This document shows, piece after piece, positions 45,727 through 57,620 of a stretch of DNA of 64,000 bases. The translations under genes and the position numbers were made by a program. Location of the stretch: NCBI RefSeq assembly GCF_030272615.1, contig NC_081412.1, forward strand, positions 103,464,796-103,528,795, read 5' to 3'. The notes beneath the pieces are model-generated. The model searched no databases and had not been told where the DNA came from. It was given only the letters and a program-made list of their open reading frames with translations. Position 1 is the first letter of the stretch, and the number at the start of each line of letters is the position of its first letter. This DNA comes from Cryptomeria japonica. Lineage: Eukaryota > Streptophyta > Pinopsida > Cupressales > Cupressaceae.

Positions 45727-46209
45727 CTATGACTTAGATTGCTTCTTCTTCTTGTTGGAATCTTTTCCTTGACCCCCTTGACTCCCTTGATTAGCCACCA
45801 AAGCCTTAGACTTTGAAGACTTGAGAAGCCCCATGTTCAACAACTTAGATTGTTCCAATATCAACATTTCTATGAAAGCATAAAATGAAGGCATAATGTA
45901 GGAACTCCCCACTATCAAACGATAAGTTTGGAAGCTTGAAACAAATGTTGCATATTCTGGTGCAAGCTTGTCCAACAAGTTGAATATCAACTGTGCATCC
46001 TTTTTGTCAATTCCACAATCCTTAAGCTTTGCTCTTAGCTCATTTTCTTTGGTGACATAATATTGGATTGTATCAAAATTCTTGGGATCCAAGTTGGTGA
46101 GCTTATTGTCAATCTTGTAACCTCTGATTTCATCAACTTGACCATACAATTTTTGAAACATGTCCCAAGCCTCTTTGATTGTAGTACACTTTTCAATGTG
46201 AAAAATGAG
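45727..46209 (-). pseudogene. Copia-B gag, distal part (left of Copia-C)
   Basis: Begins at the Copia-C junction with FHIEKCTTIKEAWDMFQKLYG, then ENELRAKLKDCGI, LIFNLLDKLAPEYATFV and a Lys/Gln-rich end. It fits the retrotransposon gag domain of copia elements, and continues the frame of 54260-54045 exactly when Copia-C and one ATGAG copy are removed. Stop TAG at 45726-45724. Confidence 0.85.
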
Positions 46210-47741
46210 TGATAGTTCTGATACTTAATGTAAGTACAAATGCCAATAGCTAACAAGATGAGAGGGGGGGGGGTGAATCATACAAACTTAATCTTCCATA
46301 AAAACAGTAGATTCAACCTTGGTAACTTATACTTCAGCAATATAACCAAAACTGCTAAACATGCAAGCTCATAAGCATATAATTATCATGACACTCATAG
46401 CACCAGATTTAACATGGAAACCCAAATAGGGAAAAACAACTGTGGGATTTCGGACCAACTAAGAAATATACTCTTCTAGAGTATGCTCGATTAAAAGCAA
46501 ATCCTGTTAAAGATTACAAACGCATTGCTATATGTGACCCAATTAAGGGATTTCCCTCAGATCTGTTAGGATCTTCACTTTGTTAGAAGTGACCTTGTCA
46601 AAGGATTTCAAACACTCTTTTAGAAGATTACCTTGCTAGAGGGTTTACATATAAGACTGTTAAGTCCACTCGGTTAAGAGATTTTTTGTCACTTATAAAA
46701 TAATAGTAATAAAAATCTATCTGCAACTTCACATCTAAAATGCTAAAGCAGATTCTTATTTTCTCAAAACAATCTAGTCATAAGACTTATCTTGTCCCTC
46801 TGCTGGGATTTCTACTTTGTTATTCAAATAGGTCTTCAAGCTTCTGTGCTCGGTAATCACTATGTAGCATCCCTGTGCATACACTTGCTTGCATATATTG
46901 TTTATCAACAATTTCTTATTTATAAACAATTGCTAACCGATTAATCTCCTTGATCACATTTCCCATGATCAATCTTAGCCATCAGATCATCAAACTTGAC
47001 TAGGTTCAATGTATCCTTCGATCTGAAAATGTTTTACCTTGCCTCGGGACTTGCAATCCTTTCTTGGAACTTGCACAAGGTTATTGCAGTTCAATCTACA
47101 CTATAGATGTTCCTGCCAATTTTCCTTTGCCATAGATCCTTAACAAACTTCATGCACGACATACCAATCATTTATATATCTCCAGTTAATCATTATCCTT
47201 CATTAAATAATGCTTTTATCCATCCCATGCGCACTGTCATAACTCGGTTGCAACTCGGTAAATACTAAACTTTACTTGATAGACATTTCACCTTCATTAA
47301 CTGATATCGATAACCTTAGGGTTTACCGAATAGGTTTCTTAGGGTTTACCGACTAGGTTCTTTTCTCGGTGACATAGTATAGTATTAACCTTACAATAAA
47401 CAACATATGTAGGATATCAAAACAATGTAAACATCATGATCTCATCATTGTCTAACTCGGTAATAGTTGCCCATTGAATAACTTATTCCTCACTTTGTTC
47501 ATCACATTCTTTCTGTGTCTTTTACCAACATCTTAATTCTCTTCAAATCAATCTTCTCAAGATATGGCAACATTATGCTGAATCAGATAATCAATCTCTT
47601 GACATCAATGACAAAATAATGTTATAAAGATAGTTATCATCCTTCTTGAGTTATATCAACAACCTTCTCAATATCCTTACTGAATATCAACAATCTCCTG
47701 ATATTGAAATGCAAACAATCTTTCTTATTGTAATGCCAACA
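46210..47741 (-). repeat. Copia-C 3' LTR
   Basis: Next to the polypurine tract at 47742. Contains a G-run at about 46262 that is longer than in the partner LTR, and several CTCGGTA words. Homologous along its length to 52511-54039. Confidence 0.95.
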
Positions 47742-48236
47742 ATCTCCTCCTTTGGCATTGAAGGCAAAACCAACAATTAAATGGTAGTACCAACAATATA
47801 TTCAAATTGATTCAGATTTAGATTGTTGTTAGACTGCTCCTGTTATCCTTGAGCTGTTAAAATCTTCTGAAGTCTTCTTCCTTTTTCATTAGGCTTCTGA
47901 GCTGTTGACTTGCATTTAGTTTTCTCCATTTTTGCAATCTTCTCCCCCTCTCATTAGTCTTCTGTTATTCATCATTGAGGTCTTTACCATGCAGTCAACT
48001 ATTTAACCATTTAGTCTTCTAGCCAAACCATTTAGTCTTCTTCCCCTTTGACAACAATGCCAAAAAGTAAAAGAACTAAATCATGATTTCTTCCTTTGTG
48101 AAGTGATTTGCCTTGTTGTGTAACATCTCAGTCTCAGTCAGAGTAACTTGTCTCTATTCACTTTTTCCTACACAACTTTAGGTGACCTCCTAAAGTGCAT
48201 AAATCAGCATCAATCCACACATAATATTCTATAGAT
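47742..48236 (-). other. Copia-C 3' non-coding region with polypurine tract
   Basis: The minus strand reads GCCAAAGGAGGAGATT directly before the LTR TGTTGGC (polypurine tract). The rest, up to the pol stop, has no ORF. Confidence 0.75.
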
Positions 48237-50726
48237 TCATCGAATTGATGCTTTCACCGAACTCGGTCTGTGAGTAGAAGATAGGGGTAGGACCCCTAAC
48301 TTGCTTCTGAGATACTCAAAAGTGTCCCTTGGTAATGGCTTTGTGAAGATATCTGCTAATTGCTCCTTTGAACTGATATATTCCAGCACAACTTTCTTCT
48401 CTTGAACTTCTTCTTTGAGATAGTGATACTTTATAGATATATGCTTTGTCTTAGAGTGCATCACTAGATTCTTTAAAATGTTAATGGCACTAGTATTATC
48501 ACAGAATATAGTTATTGGCTCGGTAACTTTCTCATTTATACCTTCCAACAGTTGTTTGATCCATGCTATATTGGTATAGTTCAATGTTGTAGCAACGTAT
48601 TCAGCTTCTGTTGTTGACTGTGAGATACATCCTTGTTTCTTGCTAAGCCAACCTACTAGTCTTTCTCCTAAAAAGAAAGCTCCACCACTTGTGCTTTTCC
48701 TGTCATCAATGTTGCCTGCCCAATCAGCATCAGTATAAACTTTTAAATCAAAATCATTTTTCTTTTCATATACTAAGCCATAATCTTTAGTGCCTCTTAG
48801 GTATCGAAAAATTCTCTTGATTGCTGTCATATGGGTCTCCTTGGGATCTGCAGAGAATCTTGCTACAATACCTACTACATGTGCTATATCTAGTCTACTA
48901 TGCACAACATATTGCGATTTTCCAATCATAGATCGGTAAAGTGTCTCATCAACAGATGCAGATTCATCATTCTTTGATAATTTACAGTTAGTTGTCATAG
49001 GAGTACTTACTGGTTTAGAATCCTCCATTCCAAATTTCTTCAAGATTTCCTTTATGTACTTGGACTGAGTAATGAAAATCTCATCTTTCATTTGCAATAT
49101 CTGTAAACCTATAAAATACTTTATCTCACCAATTAGTGACATCTCAAATTCTTTGCACATTTCATTTCCAAAGTTCTTGCATAGAGAATCATTTCCACAA
49201 AATATGATGTCATCAACAAATATGGTTGAGATCAGTATTCCATTATCCTCATCTTTCTTCATGTACATATTGTTGTTTTCACTTGTCCTTATAAAACCAA
49301 TCTTGATCAAATAAGAGTACAATCTTTCATACCATGCTCTAGGTGCTTGTTTCAGACCATATAAAGCTTTGTTTAGTTTGCATACCTGATCTTTACTCTT
49401 GTCTTCAATAAATCCTTCAGGTTGTTCAATGTAAACTTCTTCTTCTAGTATACCATTCAAAAATGCAGATTTGACATCTATTTGATATACCTTAAAATTT
49501 TTGAAAGCAGCATATGCCAACAATGTTGTTACTCCCTCAAGTCTAGCCACAGGTGCAAAAGTCTCACCATAATCTATTCCTTCTTCCTGAGCATAACCTT
49601 TGAAAACTAGTCTTGCTTTGTTGCGAATGACTTCACCTTTCTCATTTAGCTTGTTTCTGAAAATCCACTTAGTACCGATTACATTTTTGTCCTTCTGTCT
49701 TGGGATCAATGTCCATGTGTCATTCTTCTTGATTTGATCAATCTCTTCTATCATATCATTTACCCAATCTTCACTGTTAAATGCCTCTTTCACTATTCTC
49801 AGTTCAAATTCAGATATCAAACATGTGTTCTGTCTCAGTTTGTTCCTTGTCATCACTGGATCATCCTTGTCTCCTATAATTTGACTTTCTGCATGATGTC
49901 TTCTGACATATCTGGCTAATATAGGCTCGGTAGGTTCTATATGATCTTCTTCATCACTCGGTAACTGGACATTATCTTCATTTTCTTCAGCAACTTTCTC
50001 GGTAGGACTTCTCGGTTGAACATAAACAAATTCTTCATAATCTTCTAATTCTTTGGAATTTCCTTCATCATTTCTTTTTGCAAATTCATCAATTTTCACA
50101 TTTGCACTTTCTACTATTTTGTTAGATGATTTGATCAGACACTTAAATGCTTTACTTCTAGAAGAATAACCAAGAAATGTTCCTTCTTCACTTTTCTGAT
50201 CAAACTTTCCATTTCTGTCATCTTTGTGAACATAGCATCTACTTCCAAAGATTTTAAAGTAACTTACATTAGGTTTCTTGTCATACCAAATCTCATAAGG
50301 TGTCTTCATAGTTCCTTTCTTCAATTGAACTCGGTTCAGGGTATAGACTACAGTGCTGATTGCTTCTCTCCAAAATGTTTGAGGTACCCTCTTTTCTATC
50401 ATTAGGGTTCTGGCACAATCCATAATTGATCTGTTTCTTCTCTCGGCTATCCCATTTTGCTGAGGTGTTCTCGATGCAGATATTTGCCTTTTTATACCAT
50501 GATCATAGTAGAATAAGTTAAATTCATCAGAAGTGAACTCTCCTCCTCTATCAGATCTAAGACATTTCAGTTGTCTTCCTATTTCATTTTCAGCTCTTGC
50601 CTTGTACCATTTAAACATTTGAAAAGCTTCTGATTTTTCTTTTAAAAACATAATTGACATCATCCTTGAGTAATCATCCACAAATAATATGAAATATCTA
50701 TCACCATAATGACTTTGAACTTTCAT
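48237..50726 (-). CDS. Copia-C pol: integrase, reverse transcriptase and RNase H in one 829-codon open frame
   Basis: Starts within the integrase core: [64 protein letters not shown], then the YKIFG-type and [11 protein letters not shown] blocks and an acidic linker. Reverse transcriptase: [72 protein letters not shown] and [11 protein letters not shown] (catalytic pair intact, about 49225-49190). RNase [43 protein letters not shown] and [14 protein letters not shown]. No stop over 2.49 kb. The upstream part (HTDLCGSM, first Asp near 50750) is in the same frame but lies after stops at 50727-50873. Copies element RNA and inserts the cDNA; activity doubtful because the upstream polyprotein is broken. 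Confidence 0.92.
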   Translation of the reverse strand: MKVQSHYGDRYFILFVDDYSRMMSIMFLKEKSEAFQMFKWYKARAENEIGRQLKCLRSDRGGEFTSDEFNLFYYDHGIKRQISASRTPQQNGIAERRNRSIMDCARTLMIEKRVPQTFWREAISTVVYTLNRVQLKKGTMKTPYEIWYDKKPNVSYFKIFGSRCYVHKDDRNGKFDQKSEEGTFLGYSSRSKAFKCLIKSSNKIVESANVKIDEFAKRNDEGNSKELEDYEEFVYVQPRSPTEKVAEENEDNVQLPSDEEDHIEPTEPILARYVRRHHAESQIIGDKDDPVMTRNKLRQNTCLISEFELRIVKEAFNSEDWVNDMIEEIDQIKKNDTWTLIPRQKDKNVIGTKWIFRNKLNEKGEVIRNKARLVFKGYAQEEGIDYGETFAPVARLEGVTTLLAYAAFKNFKVYQIDVKSAFLNGILEEEVYIEQPEGFIEDKSKDQVCKLNKALYGLKQAPRAWYERLYSYLIKIGFIRTSENNNMYMKKDEDNGILISTIFVDDIIFCGNDSLCKNFGNEMCKEFEMSLIGEIKYFIGLQILQMKDEIFITQSKYIKEILKKFGMEDSKPVSTPMTTNCKLSKNDESASVDETLYRSMIGKSQYVVHSRLDIAHVVGIVARFSADPKETHMTAIKRIFRYLRGTKDYGLVYEKKNDFDLKVYTDADWAGNIDDRKSTSGGAFFLGERLVGWLSKKQGCISQSTTEAEYVATTLNYTNIAWIKQLLEGINEKVTEPITIFCDNTSAINILKNLVMHSKTKHISIKYHYLKEEVQEKKVVLEYISSKEQLADIFTKPLPRDTFEYLRSKLGVLPLSSTHRPSSVKASIR

Positions 50727-52445
50727 GGAACCACAAAGATCAGTGTGTACTAGATCTAAAATTCCTTTAGAAGTGTAGGACTTACTTGTAAAGCTTTATC
50801 TTGTCATCTTACCCATCTGTCATCCTTAGCACATAGCATTCTTAGGTTTTTCCAGACTCGGTAGACCTCTTACTCAGTGCTTCTTACTTATTTTGATCAA
50901 ATTATCAAAATTTACATGACAAAACCTTTTATGCCATAACCAAGTATCATCTATCTTTTCATAAAGACACTTGTTCCAAGTTGAGTCAAGATGAAATGTA
51001 TTGCCTTTTGTTTGTGTCCTAGTAGTAGCTAACTTTCCATGCTTGTCATGAACTTTGACAATTCCTTTCTGAAATTCTATTCGGTATCTTGTATTGTTTA
51101 GTTGTGCTACACTCAACAAATTGTATTTCAAACCTTCAACCCAGTATACATCATCACATTTAGCATTGTCAAGAAGTATTATAGATCCTTTACCTTTCAC
51201 CGGACATGGTGCATCATTACCAAATCTTACGTAGCCTCCATCATAGTCTTCTAATTTAACAAACTTGTGTTTATCACCTATCATATGATGTGAGCATCCA
51301 CTATTTATGATCCAAGAATCATTATTATTTATGTGAGATATTAGGGCTTTTTCTTCATACCTTTCTTCATTAGATCCATCCTTAATAGCCACATAAACAA
51401 CTTCCTCAGTATCAGTTTCATCAGATTTGTCATCGTTGGATTCCTCATCTGCTACTAGACATGTCTTTCTATCTCTTCTTCTGAAGTCTCGGTGTCCTAT
51501 GTATTGGTTGTCTTTCTGCCTGTTATCTCGGTATTCTCTCTTTTCACTAGATTCTTTGTCAGGGCAGTTAGAAGCCATATGTCCTATCTTATCACAATTG
51601 AAACATTTTAAAGGTAGCTTCCCTTTATACTTACCTTTTCCTCTCGGTAACCTTCTGGCTAATAATGCTTCAAACTCTTCTTGCTTCTTGATTTCCTCAT
51701 ACAGTTTGTGCACTTCTTCCATGTTCTTATGAAATCTTTCACTTGCTCCACTATGATCTCCTTTAGAGTACTTACTCATTCTATCATCAGATTCACTAAT
51801 ATGAAAAGAACTGAATACAGATTCAACTTTATTTACCGAAGACCCACTGTTATCAAAATTACTTAACTCAAATGCATGTAGCTTACCAATAGTAGCATCT
51901 ATAGAAACTGACATGTTAGGTATAGACCTCAATTCATTGATTGCAGAGACTCGAATAGCATAGGCTGGTAGAAGGGTTCTCGACAACTTACTTGTTATAT
52001 CCTTTTCTTCAATAGTTCCACCTGCCCCTTCAATTTGATTGACAATCTCCTTTAGTCTTGTACTGTATTAGGTTATGTTCTCACCTTCATTCATTCTCAT
52101 GGATTCAATTTGTCCTCTTAGACTATCTACTTTTTCTCTTTGAACATGTTCATCACCTCCATACATAGATATGAGCTTAGTCCACATTGCTTTTGCATCA
52201 TTACAACCTTCTAGATCATTAAATTCTGAGTTGGTCAATGCTGATGTAATTTCAATCATAGCTTGAATATGTTCTTTCTTTGCCTTTATCTCTTCCAAGG
52301 TCATAGGGTTGGTGCTCGATGCAATATAATCATTCTCCAAATAATATGTTTCATATTCTCCAATTCCTGATAAATGTAGCTTCATCCTTTTCTACCATGT
52401 GGGGAAACTTGACTTGTTCAGCTTCGGTGCATCCCTTTTATACAT
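50727..52445 (-). pseudogene. Copia-C gag, protease and integrase N-terminus (broken by a few stops)
   Basis: Start ATG at 52445-52443 (MYKRDAPKLNKSSFPTW), a TAG, then 52385-52068 (gag: YETYYLENDYIAS, AKAMWTKLISMYGG, DSLRGQIESMRM), a TAA at 52067-52065, then 51986-50874 (370 aa). The last has LRSIPNM and coiled charged sequence, a CCHC knuckle CFNCDKIGHMASNC near 51605-51565 (intact), the protease site SWIINSGCSHHM near 51325-51290 with Asn in place of the catalytic Asp, NLLSVAQLN, and WLWHKRFCHVNFDNLIKI, the integrase zinc region. Stops at 50873-50871 and three more before 50770 separate it from pol. All fit C-to-T changes. Confidence 0.9.
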
Positions 52446-52491
52446 CTTCGGATCTTTGCCTTAAGTACCTTTAAATTTTTTCTTTCAGATT

Positions 52492-52510
52492 CCAAAGCTC
52501 GAATACCAAT
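52492..52510 (-). other. Copia-C primer-binding site
   Basis: Minus strand inside the 5' LTR: TTGGTATTCGAGCTTTGG, similar to the initiator Met tRNA complement TGGTATCAGAGC. Confidence 0.75.
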
Positions 52511-54039
52511 TGATAGTTCTTATACTTAATGTAAGTACAGATGCCAATAGATAACAAGATGAGAGGGGGGGTGAATCATACAAACTTAATCTTCCATAAA
52601 AACAACAGATTCAACCTTGGTAACTTATACTTCAGCAATATAACCAAAACTACTAAACATGCAAACTCATAAGCATATAATCATCATGACACTCATAACA
52701 CCAGATTTAACATGGAAACCCAAATAGGGAAAAACCACTATGGGATTTCGGACCCACTAAGAAATATACTCTTCTAGAGTATGCTCAATTAAAAGCAAAT
52801 CTTGTTAAAGATTACAAACACATTGCTAGATGTGACCGAGTTAAGGGATTTTCCTCAAATCTATTAGGATCTTAACTTTGTTAGAAGTGACCTTGTCAAA
52901 GGATTTCAAACACTCTTTTAGAATGTTACCTTGCTCGAGGGTTTACATATAAGACTGTTAAGTCCACTCGGTTAAGAGATTTTCTATCACTTAAAAAATA
53001 ATAGTAATAAAAATCTATCTGCAACTTCACATCTAAAATGCTAAAGCAGATTCTTATTTTCTCAAAACAATCTAGTCATAAGACTTATCTTGTCCCTCTG
53101 CTAGGCTTTCTACTCTATTATTCAAACAGGTCTTCGAGCTTCTGTGCTCGGTAATCACTATGTAGCATCCCTGTGCATACACTTGCCTGCATATATTGTT
53201 TATCAACAATTTCTTATTTATAAACAATTGCTAACCACTTAATCTCCTTGATCACATTTCCCATGATCAATCTTAGCCATCAGATCTTCAAACTTGACCA
53301 GGTTCAATGTATTCTTCGATTTGAGAATGTTTTACCTTGCCTCGGGACTTGTAGTCCTTTCTTGGAACTTGCACAAGGTTATTGTGGTTCAATCTATGCT
53401 GTAGATCTTCCTGCCAATTTTTCTTTGCCATAGATCCTTAACAAACTTCATGCACGGCATACCAATCATTTATACATCTCCAGCTAATCATTGTCCTTCA
53501 TTAAATAATGCTTTTATCCATCCCATGCGCACTGTCATAACTCGGTTGCAACTCGGTAAATACTAAACTTTACTCGGTAGACATTTCTCCTTCATTAACC
53601 GATATCGATAACCTTAGGGTTTACTGAATAGGTTCCTTAGGGTTTACCGACTAGGTTCTTTGCTTGGTGACATAGTATAGTATTAACCTTACAATAAACA
53701 ACATATGTAGGACATCAAAACAACCTAAACATCATGATCTCATCATTGTCTAACTCGGTAATAGTTGCCCATTGAATAACTTATTCCTCACTTTATTCAT
53801 CACATTCTTTCTATGTCTTTTACCGACATCTTAATTCTCTTCTAATCAATCTTCTCAAGATATGGCAACATTATTCTAAATTAGATAATCAATCTCTTGA
53901 CATCAATGAAAAAATAATGTTATAAAGATATTTATCATCCTTCTACAGTTATATCAACAACCTTCTCAATATCCTTACTGAATATCAACAATCTCCTGAT
54001 ATTGAAATGCAAACAATCTTTCTTACTATAATGCCAACA
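52511..54039 (-). repeat. Copia-C 5' LTR
   Basis: 1529 bp, partner of 46210-47741. The gag-like minus ORF running from 54308 to 53985 crosses its right edge: the coding part (54260-54045) is Copia-B, the remainder is LTR read-through. Confidence 0.95.
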
Positions 54040-54044
54040 ATGAG

Positions 54045-54260
54045 GTCATCTAATACATACTTATGCAAAGTTCCAAGATCCATGCAATTCTTAGTGAGCC
54101 ATTCTAACTGAGCATTAGGATCAGCCTTAGGATCAAGTGGTGATGCTATTGTTCCATATATGTAATGTGTGAGACCTTTTTCCATTAATTTGCTCCATAC
54201 TTTAATTTTCCAAGATGCATAATTATGTGGAGTTAAAGGTGGAAATTTATGAGGACTCAT
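54045..54260 (-). pseudogene. Copia-B gag, N-terminal part (right of Copia-C)
   Basis: ATG at 54260: MSPHKFPPLTPHNYASWKIK, the opening of a copia gag, then HYIYGTIASPLDPKADP and LHKYVLDDL at the junction. It is cut by Copia-C at 54044 and resumes at 46209 in frame. Confidence 0.85.
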
Positions 54261-54615
54261 TGCAACAAAAATGAAAGAGCACAAGGAAAGAGAGGCACAA
54301 TCACACAAGGCACACCCCCAAATTCAGTCAATCAAAGAACCCCCCCCCAAAAAAAAAAGATGATTTGGCACTTTATACTTAGTGTGTGTACAATGGGCCA
54401 CTTGCAAAAAATGGCAAAGTGGACTTCTGGTTTCAACTTTACAACTACCTTAATAAGGACAAAGGAGACTCAAACTAATAATGCAAGTGATCTAAAATAA
54501 GATCCAAGAATATTACAAGTACGAAATAGGCCAAAAAAAAACAATATCTAAAAGTAAAATATCCACTCAAAATCTCTGAAAACAACACTTTCAAAAAAAA
54601 ACAGCACCTAAAAAG
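54261..54615 (-). other. Copia-B untranslated leader, left piece
   Basis: Between the Copia-B gag start and the gypsy insertion. A/C-rich with homopolymer runs at 54339-54359 and 54592-54600; no ORF or primer-binding site. Continues at 63661 beyond the gypsy element. Confidence 0.6.
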
Positions 54616-56128
54616 TGGTGCAGCGGCATCTCATCAACACTCCAATAATGACACTAAGGATGAAGACTAGGATTATTATAGTGTCTTAGTGTGTCTTGTG
54701 TTTCATGTATTCAATAAACCCCACCATGTAAGCCCGTGTCACCAATTAGGCAATTTGATAAGCCAATTGGGACAATGTTGTCCATAGGGGTAGTAGATGG
54801 TTTAGTCTTGTGTGTGATAGGTTTTAGACATGTTTTATGAGTTTTTGGTTGATCCATGTGTGTGAATCCCAACCTTAGCAAGTATGACAACATTTTGTGC
54901 AAAATTGCAAAATTGTAACTTTTGTAAAATGCAACTTTTGAGTGCAAAAGTGCAACTTTTTGAAATACGGTTGGGGGAAGCCTTTCAACGGCTCCAACCT
55001 ACTCCAAATTTGGTTGGAAACCATTGGAGAGTTGTATGTGCCTTGTGGACATGATTCCCAAGTTTTTTGTTATTGTAATTAGAGTTTGTGAAGCAATAAA
55101 ACACAAAATACTACAGTTTTCCAAGAAATTTTGAGTTTGCAGGAGTTGTACATGCTTGTACGGATTGATTTGAATCAAACCGTCCATAGAGTAGATAGGG
55201 AGATTAAATATATTTGTTTTTGTGGTGTTTTGAGGTCCTAATTGTTTCGGAGTAGTGAGAACCCTCCATTCTTTTGACTGCAACCCATAAATTGAGGGTT
55301 TGGAGAGGGTTTTGGATAAACATGGCCTTATCTTGCATTCTAATCCACTAGAAGACTTTTCCTTTGATGGGATGTAGGATAAGCCTCTTTAATTTAGAGT
55401 TTTCATGGGTTGTTGCAGGGGAAACTTGGTTGTGTGGAGAAAGGAGCAAAATTAGGTACGCATCTTTATGTGACTACCTAGGACAAGATTTAGGATAGTC
55501 ATCATAAAATGTCATAGCGGTGGATTCCAGGCGTACAACCCTAGAATTGAAGGTTACTCACCATCCCTCACATGCCCATGGAGTTGGTTTTCTATTTGGA
55601 GTTCATTGATTGGTAGTTTCTTTGTAAAATAGGCCTAATTACCCCTATTAGGTCTCTTGGCCTCTAAAGGGATCAGATCTTTTAATTACAGACCTGATCA
55701 AACCATATTAGGGATAAGTACAACTTCCAAAAGGGTGTCTGAAATGGTAATTTTTCTTGTATGGGTGTGTGGAACATTTTGGATTTAAGATCAATTTATC
55801 GCCAAATAGGGCTACAAGCCTAGGGGGTAGGTTTCTAAAGGAGGTATAAGGAACTGGAGCCTAATTCCAAAACCAATGCTTGGACCAGTTTCTAATGGCC
55901 ATAAATGAACCAAATCCTAAGCCCTTAGGAGAAGGGTCTCATAGGATGGTGTAGGGTAGGTATTGAGGCATTGACTCATCTTAAGTAGGCCCAAGCCTAG
56001 TGAACTTGTGAGTAGATTTATCCAAGGTGTGGAGTCCTTCCTTGCAGGACCCTTGTGATCATTTGAGGGGTCAGAAGTCTAACCTTGTTTGGGCTTGTGC
56101 TTAGGTGTGTGGGTAGGGCTCTGCATCA
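54616..56128 (+). repeat. Gypsy 5' LTR
   Basis: 1513 bp. The homology to the right LTR starts exactly at TGGTGCAG and ends CTGCATCA just before the primer-binding site. Contains repeated TGCAACTTTT words at 54910-54960. Confidence 0.94.
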
Positions 56129-56130
56129 AG

Positions 56131-56147
56131 TGGTATCAGAGCATAGG
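56131..56147 (+). other. Gypsy primer-binding site
   Basis: TGGTATCAGAGCATAGG, exact match to the initiator Met tRNA complement at its first 12 bases, 2 nt after the LTR end. Confidence 0.93.
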
Positions 56148-56177
56148 AGTGTTCTTTGGATAGAAGGAGAAGACAAG

Positions 56178-57620
56178 ATGTCAGAGGAAGAGGGATCCCA
56201 ATAAATCCTATCAGGGATGACCAATGCAGAGTTGGCTATCTTGGTAAAGAAGTAGATGGAAGAGAGAAGAGAATTTAGGGCTAAGAATCAGGCCTTGAGA
56301 GGTGAAATGGACTAGTTGAAGGACAGAGTGGAGAGGGGAGAGAGAGACTCTGAAAAAGAAGGGGATGAAGAGGAGATCCCTAGGTAGAAAGAGCTAGAGG
56401 TTCTTGTAGACCAGAGACCCTTGATGAGTGTCCTCAAGTTCATGGAGAGAATAAAAATGGATGTCAACATGGATCTGCCAGTGTTTGCAGGCAAGATGGA
56501 GCCAGCTATAGTAATGGAGTGGATAGACTCCTTGGACAATTTTTTTGAAAGTGAAGACATACCGGAGCACCAGAGGGTGAAGATGGCCCAATCCAAAATG
56601 AAAGGGGCTGCACTAACTTGGTGGACTTTCATCCAAGATGAGAGGGTGAAAGAGGGAAAGAGAAGAGTGGCTACATGTAATAAAATGATGGCTTTGGTGA
56701 AAGAAGCCTATGTCCCAATGGAATACAATGTCCAATTGCATAGAAGACAAATTTTGAAGCAGAAGGAGATGGACGTGAGTTCCTATACAGAGGATTTCAT
56801 GAAGTTGTGTGTGAGGACCAAGGTGAAAGAGAGTGAAGATGAGAAGGTGGAAAGATATCTCAATGGGTTGAGATTTACAATCCAAGAAGATTTGAATCTC
56901 CACACCCGGAGACAGTCCAAAAGTGCTTTCAATTGGCACTCAAGGTGGAGGAGAAGTTGAAGAGAAGGCAGGAACAAAATGGCAAAGGTAAAGGGAGATA
57001 GAAAAGAAGGGGAAGAGGCCCTTTCAAAGGTAGAGGAAATGGTTTCGAATACCAGGGTGACTCTAACCAAGAAGGCAATAAAGGAGAGAGTAGTGACAAC
57101 CAAGGAGGGGGCTACAATCCAAGAGGGAAATTTAGGGGTAGAAGACCACCCTCTAGAGGAAGATCCCAAGGCAGAGGACCTCCTAGGTGCTATAACTACA
57201 ACCAAGAAGGGCACATGGCCAATAGTTGTCCAAAGAAGGCTTTTATCTCCATGGGAGAAAGGAGAATCAATTTGGTGCAGGAATCTGATTGTCAAAGTGT
57301 GGCAAGTGCAAACACTTATCAAAGTGTTAATGCTCTTGATAGCTATGGCTATCCTAAAAGAGGAGAGGCTTTGATGATGAGGAGAGTAGTAACCACCATG
57401 AAGGTACCTCCCAAGGAGCCTACACAAAGTAAATCTCTTTTCAAAACCACTTGCAAGGTAGGAGGAAAGGTATGCAAGGTCTTGATAGACTCCGGATCCA
57501 CTAAAAATTTTGTATCACTTGAAATGGCAGAAAAGCTTAAACTTAGAAAGTTGCCTCATCCTTACACCTACAAGGTCTCATGGCTCACCCAAGGTCAGCA
57601 AGTAGTGGTAGAAGAGTAGG
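56178..57620 (+). pseudogene. Gypsy gag, zinc knuckle and protease (broken)
   Basis: ATG at 56178 in frame with the open piece 56421-56960; four stops between them sit at Gln-like positions (SQ-stop, KK-stop). The piece has NMDLPVFAGKMEPAIVMEWIDSLD, KMAQSKMKGAALTWW and MDVSSYTEDFMKLC: the retrotransposon gag domain. After a frame change near 56950 come an Arg/Gly-rich region and the knuckle CYNYNQEGHMANSC (57188-57229), with Tyr for the second Cys. The protease in 57215-57619 has CKVLIDSGSTKNFVSLEMA with the Asp-Ser-Gly triad intact. The frame ends with a TAG at 57617-57619 before AWVELRIGSYKDG. Confidence 0.88.

Larger units (their letters stand above)
46205..54044 (-). mobile_element. Copia-C: Ty1/copia element inserted in Copia-B gag
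   Basis: LTRs at 46210-47741 (1532 bp) and 52511-54039 (1529 bp) with TGATAGT...CCAACA ends on the + strand, flanked by a perfect 5-bp target duplication ATGAG (46205-46209 and 54040-54044). Inside, on the minus strand: primer-binding site, gag (52445 to about 51500), protease, integrase, reverse transcriptase, RNase H, polypurine tract. 7830 bp. LTR divergence by hand over the first ~385 bp is about 22 differences (5-6%), so it is younger than Copia-A and the gypsy element. Few stops remain. Confidence 0.95.

Noticed and set aside
46852-47460. Recurring CTCGGTA words in the Copia-C LTR as an operator array
   Set aside because: The same word is common in the Copia-C coding region too, so it looks like element-wide composition rather than a regulatory array.
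56312-57427. Long minus-strand ORFs opposite the gypsy gag
   Set aside because: Antisense shadows of the purine-rich gag and Arg/Gly-rich coding strand.
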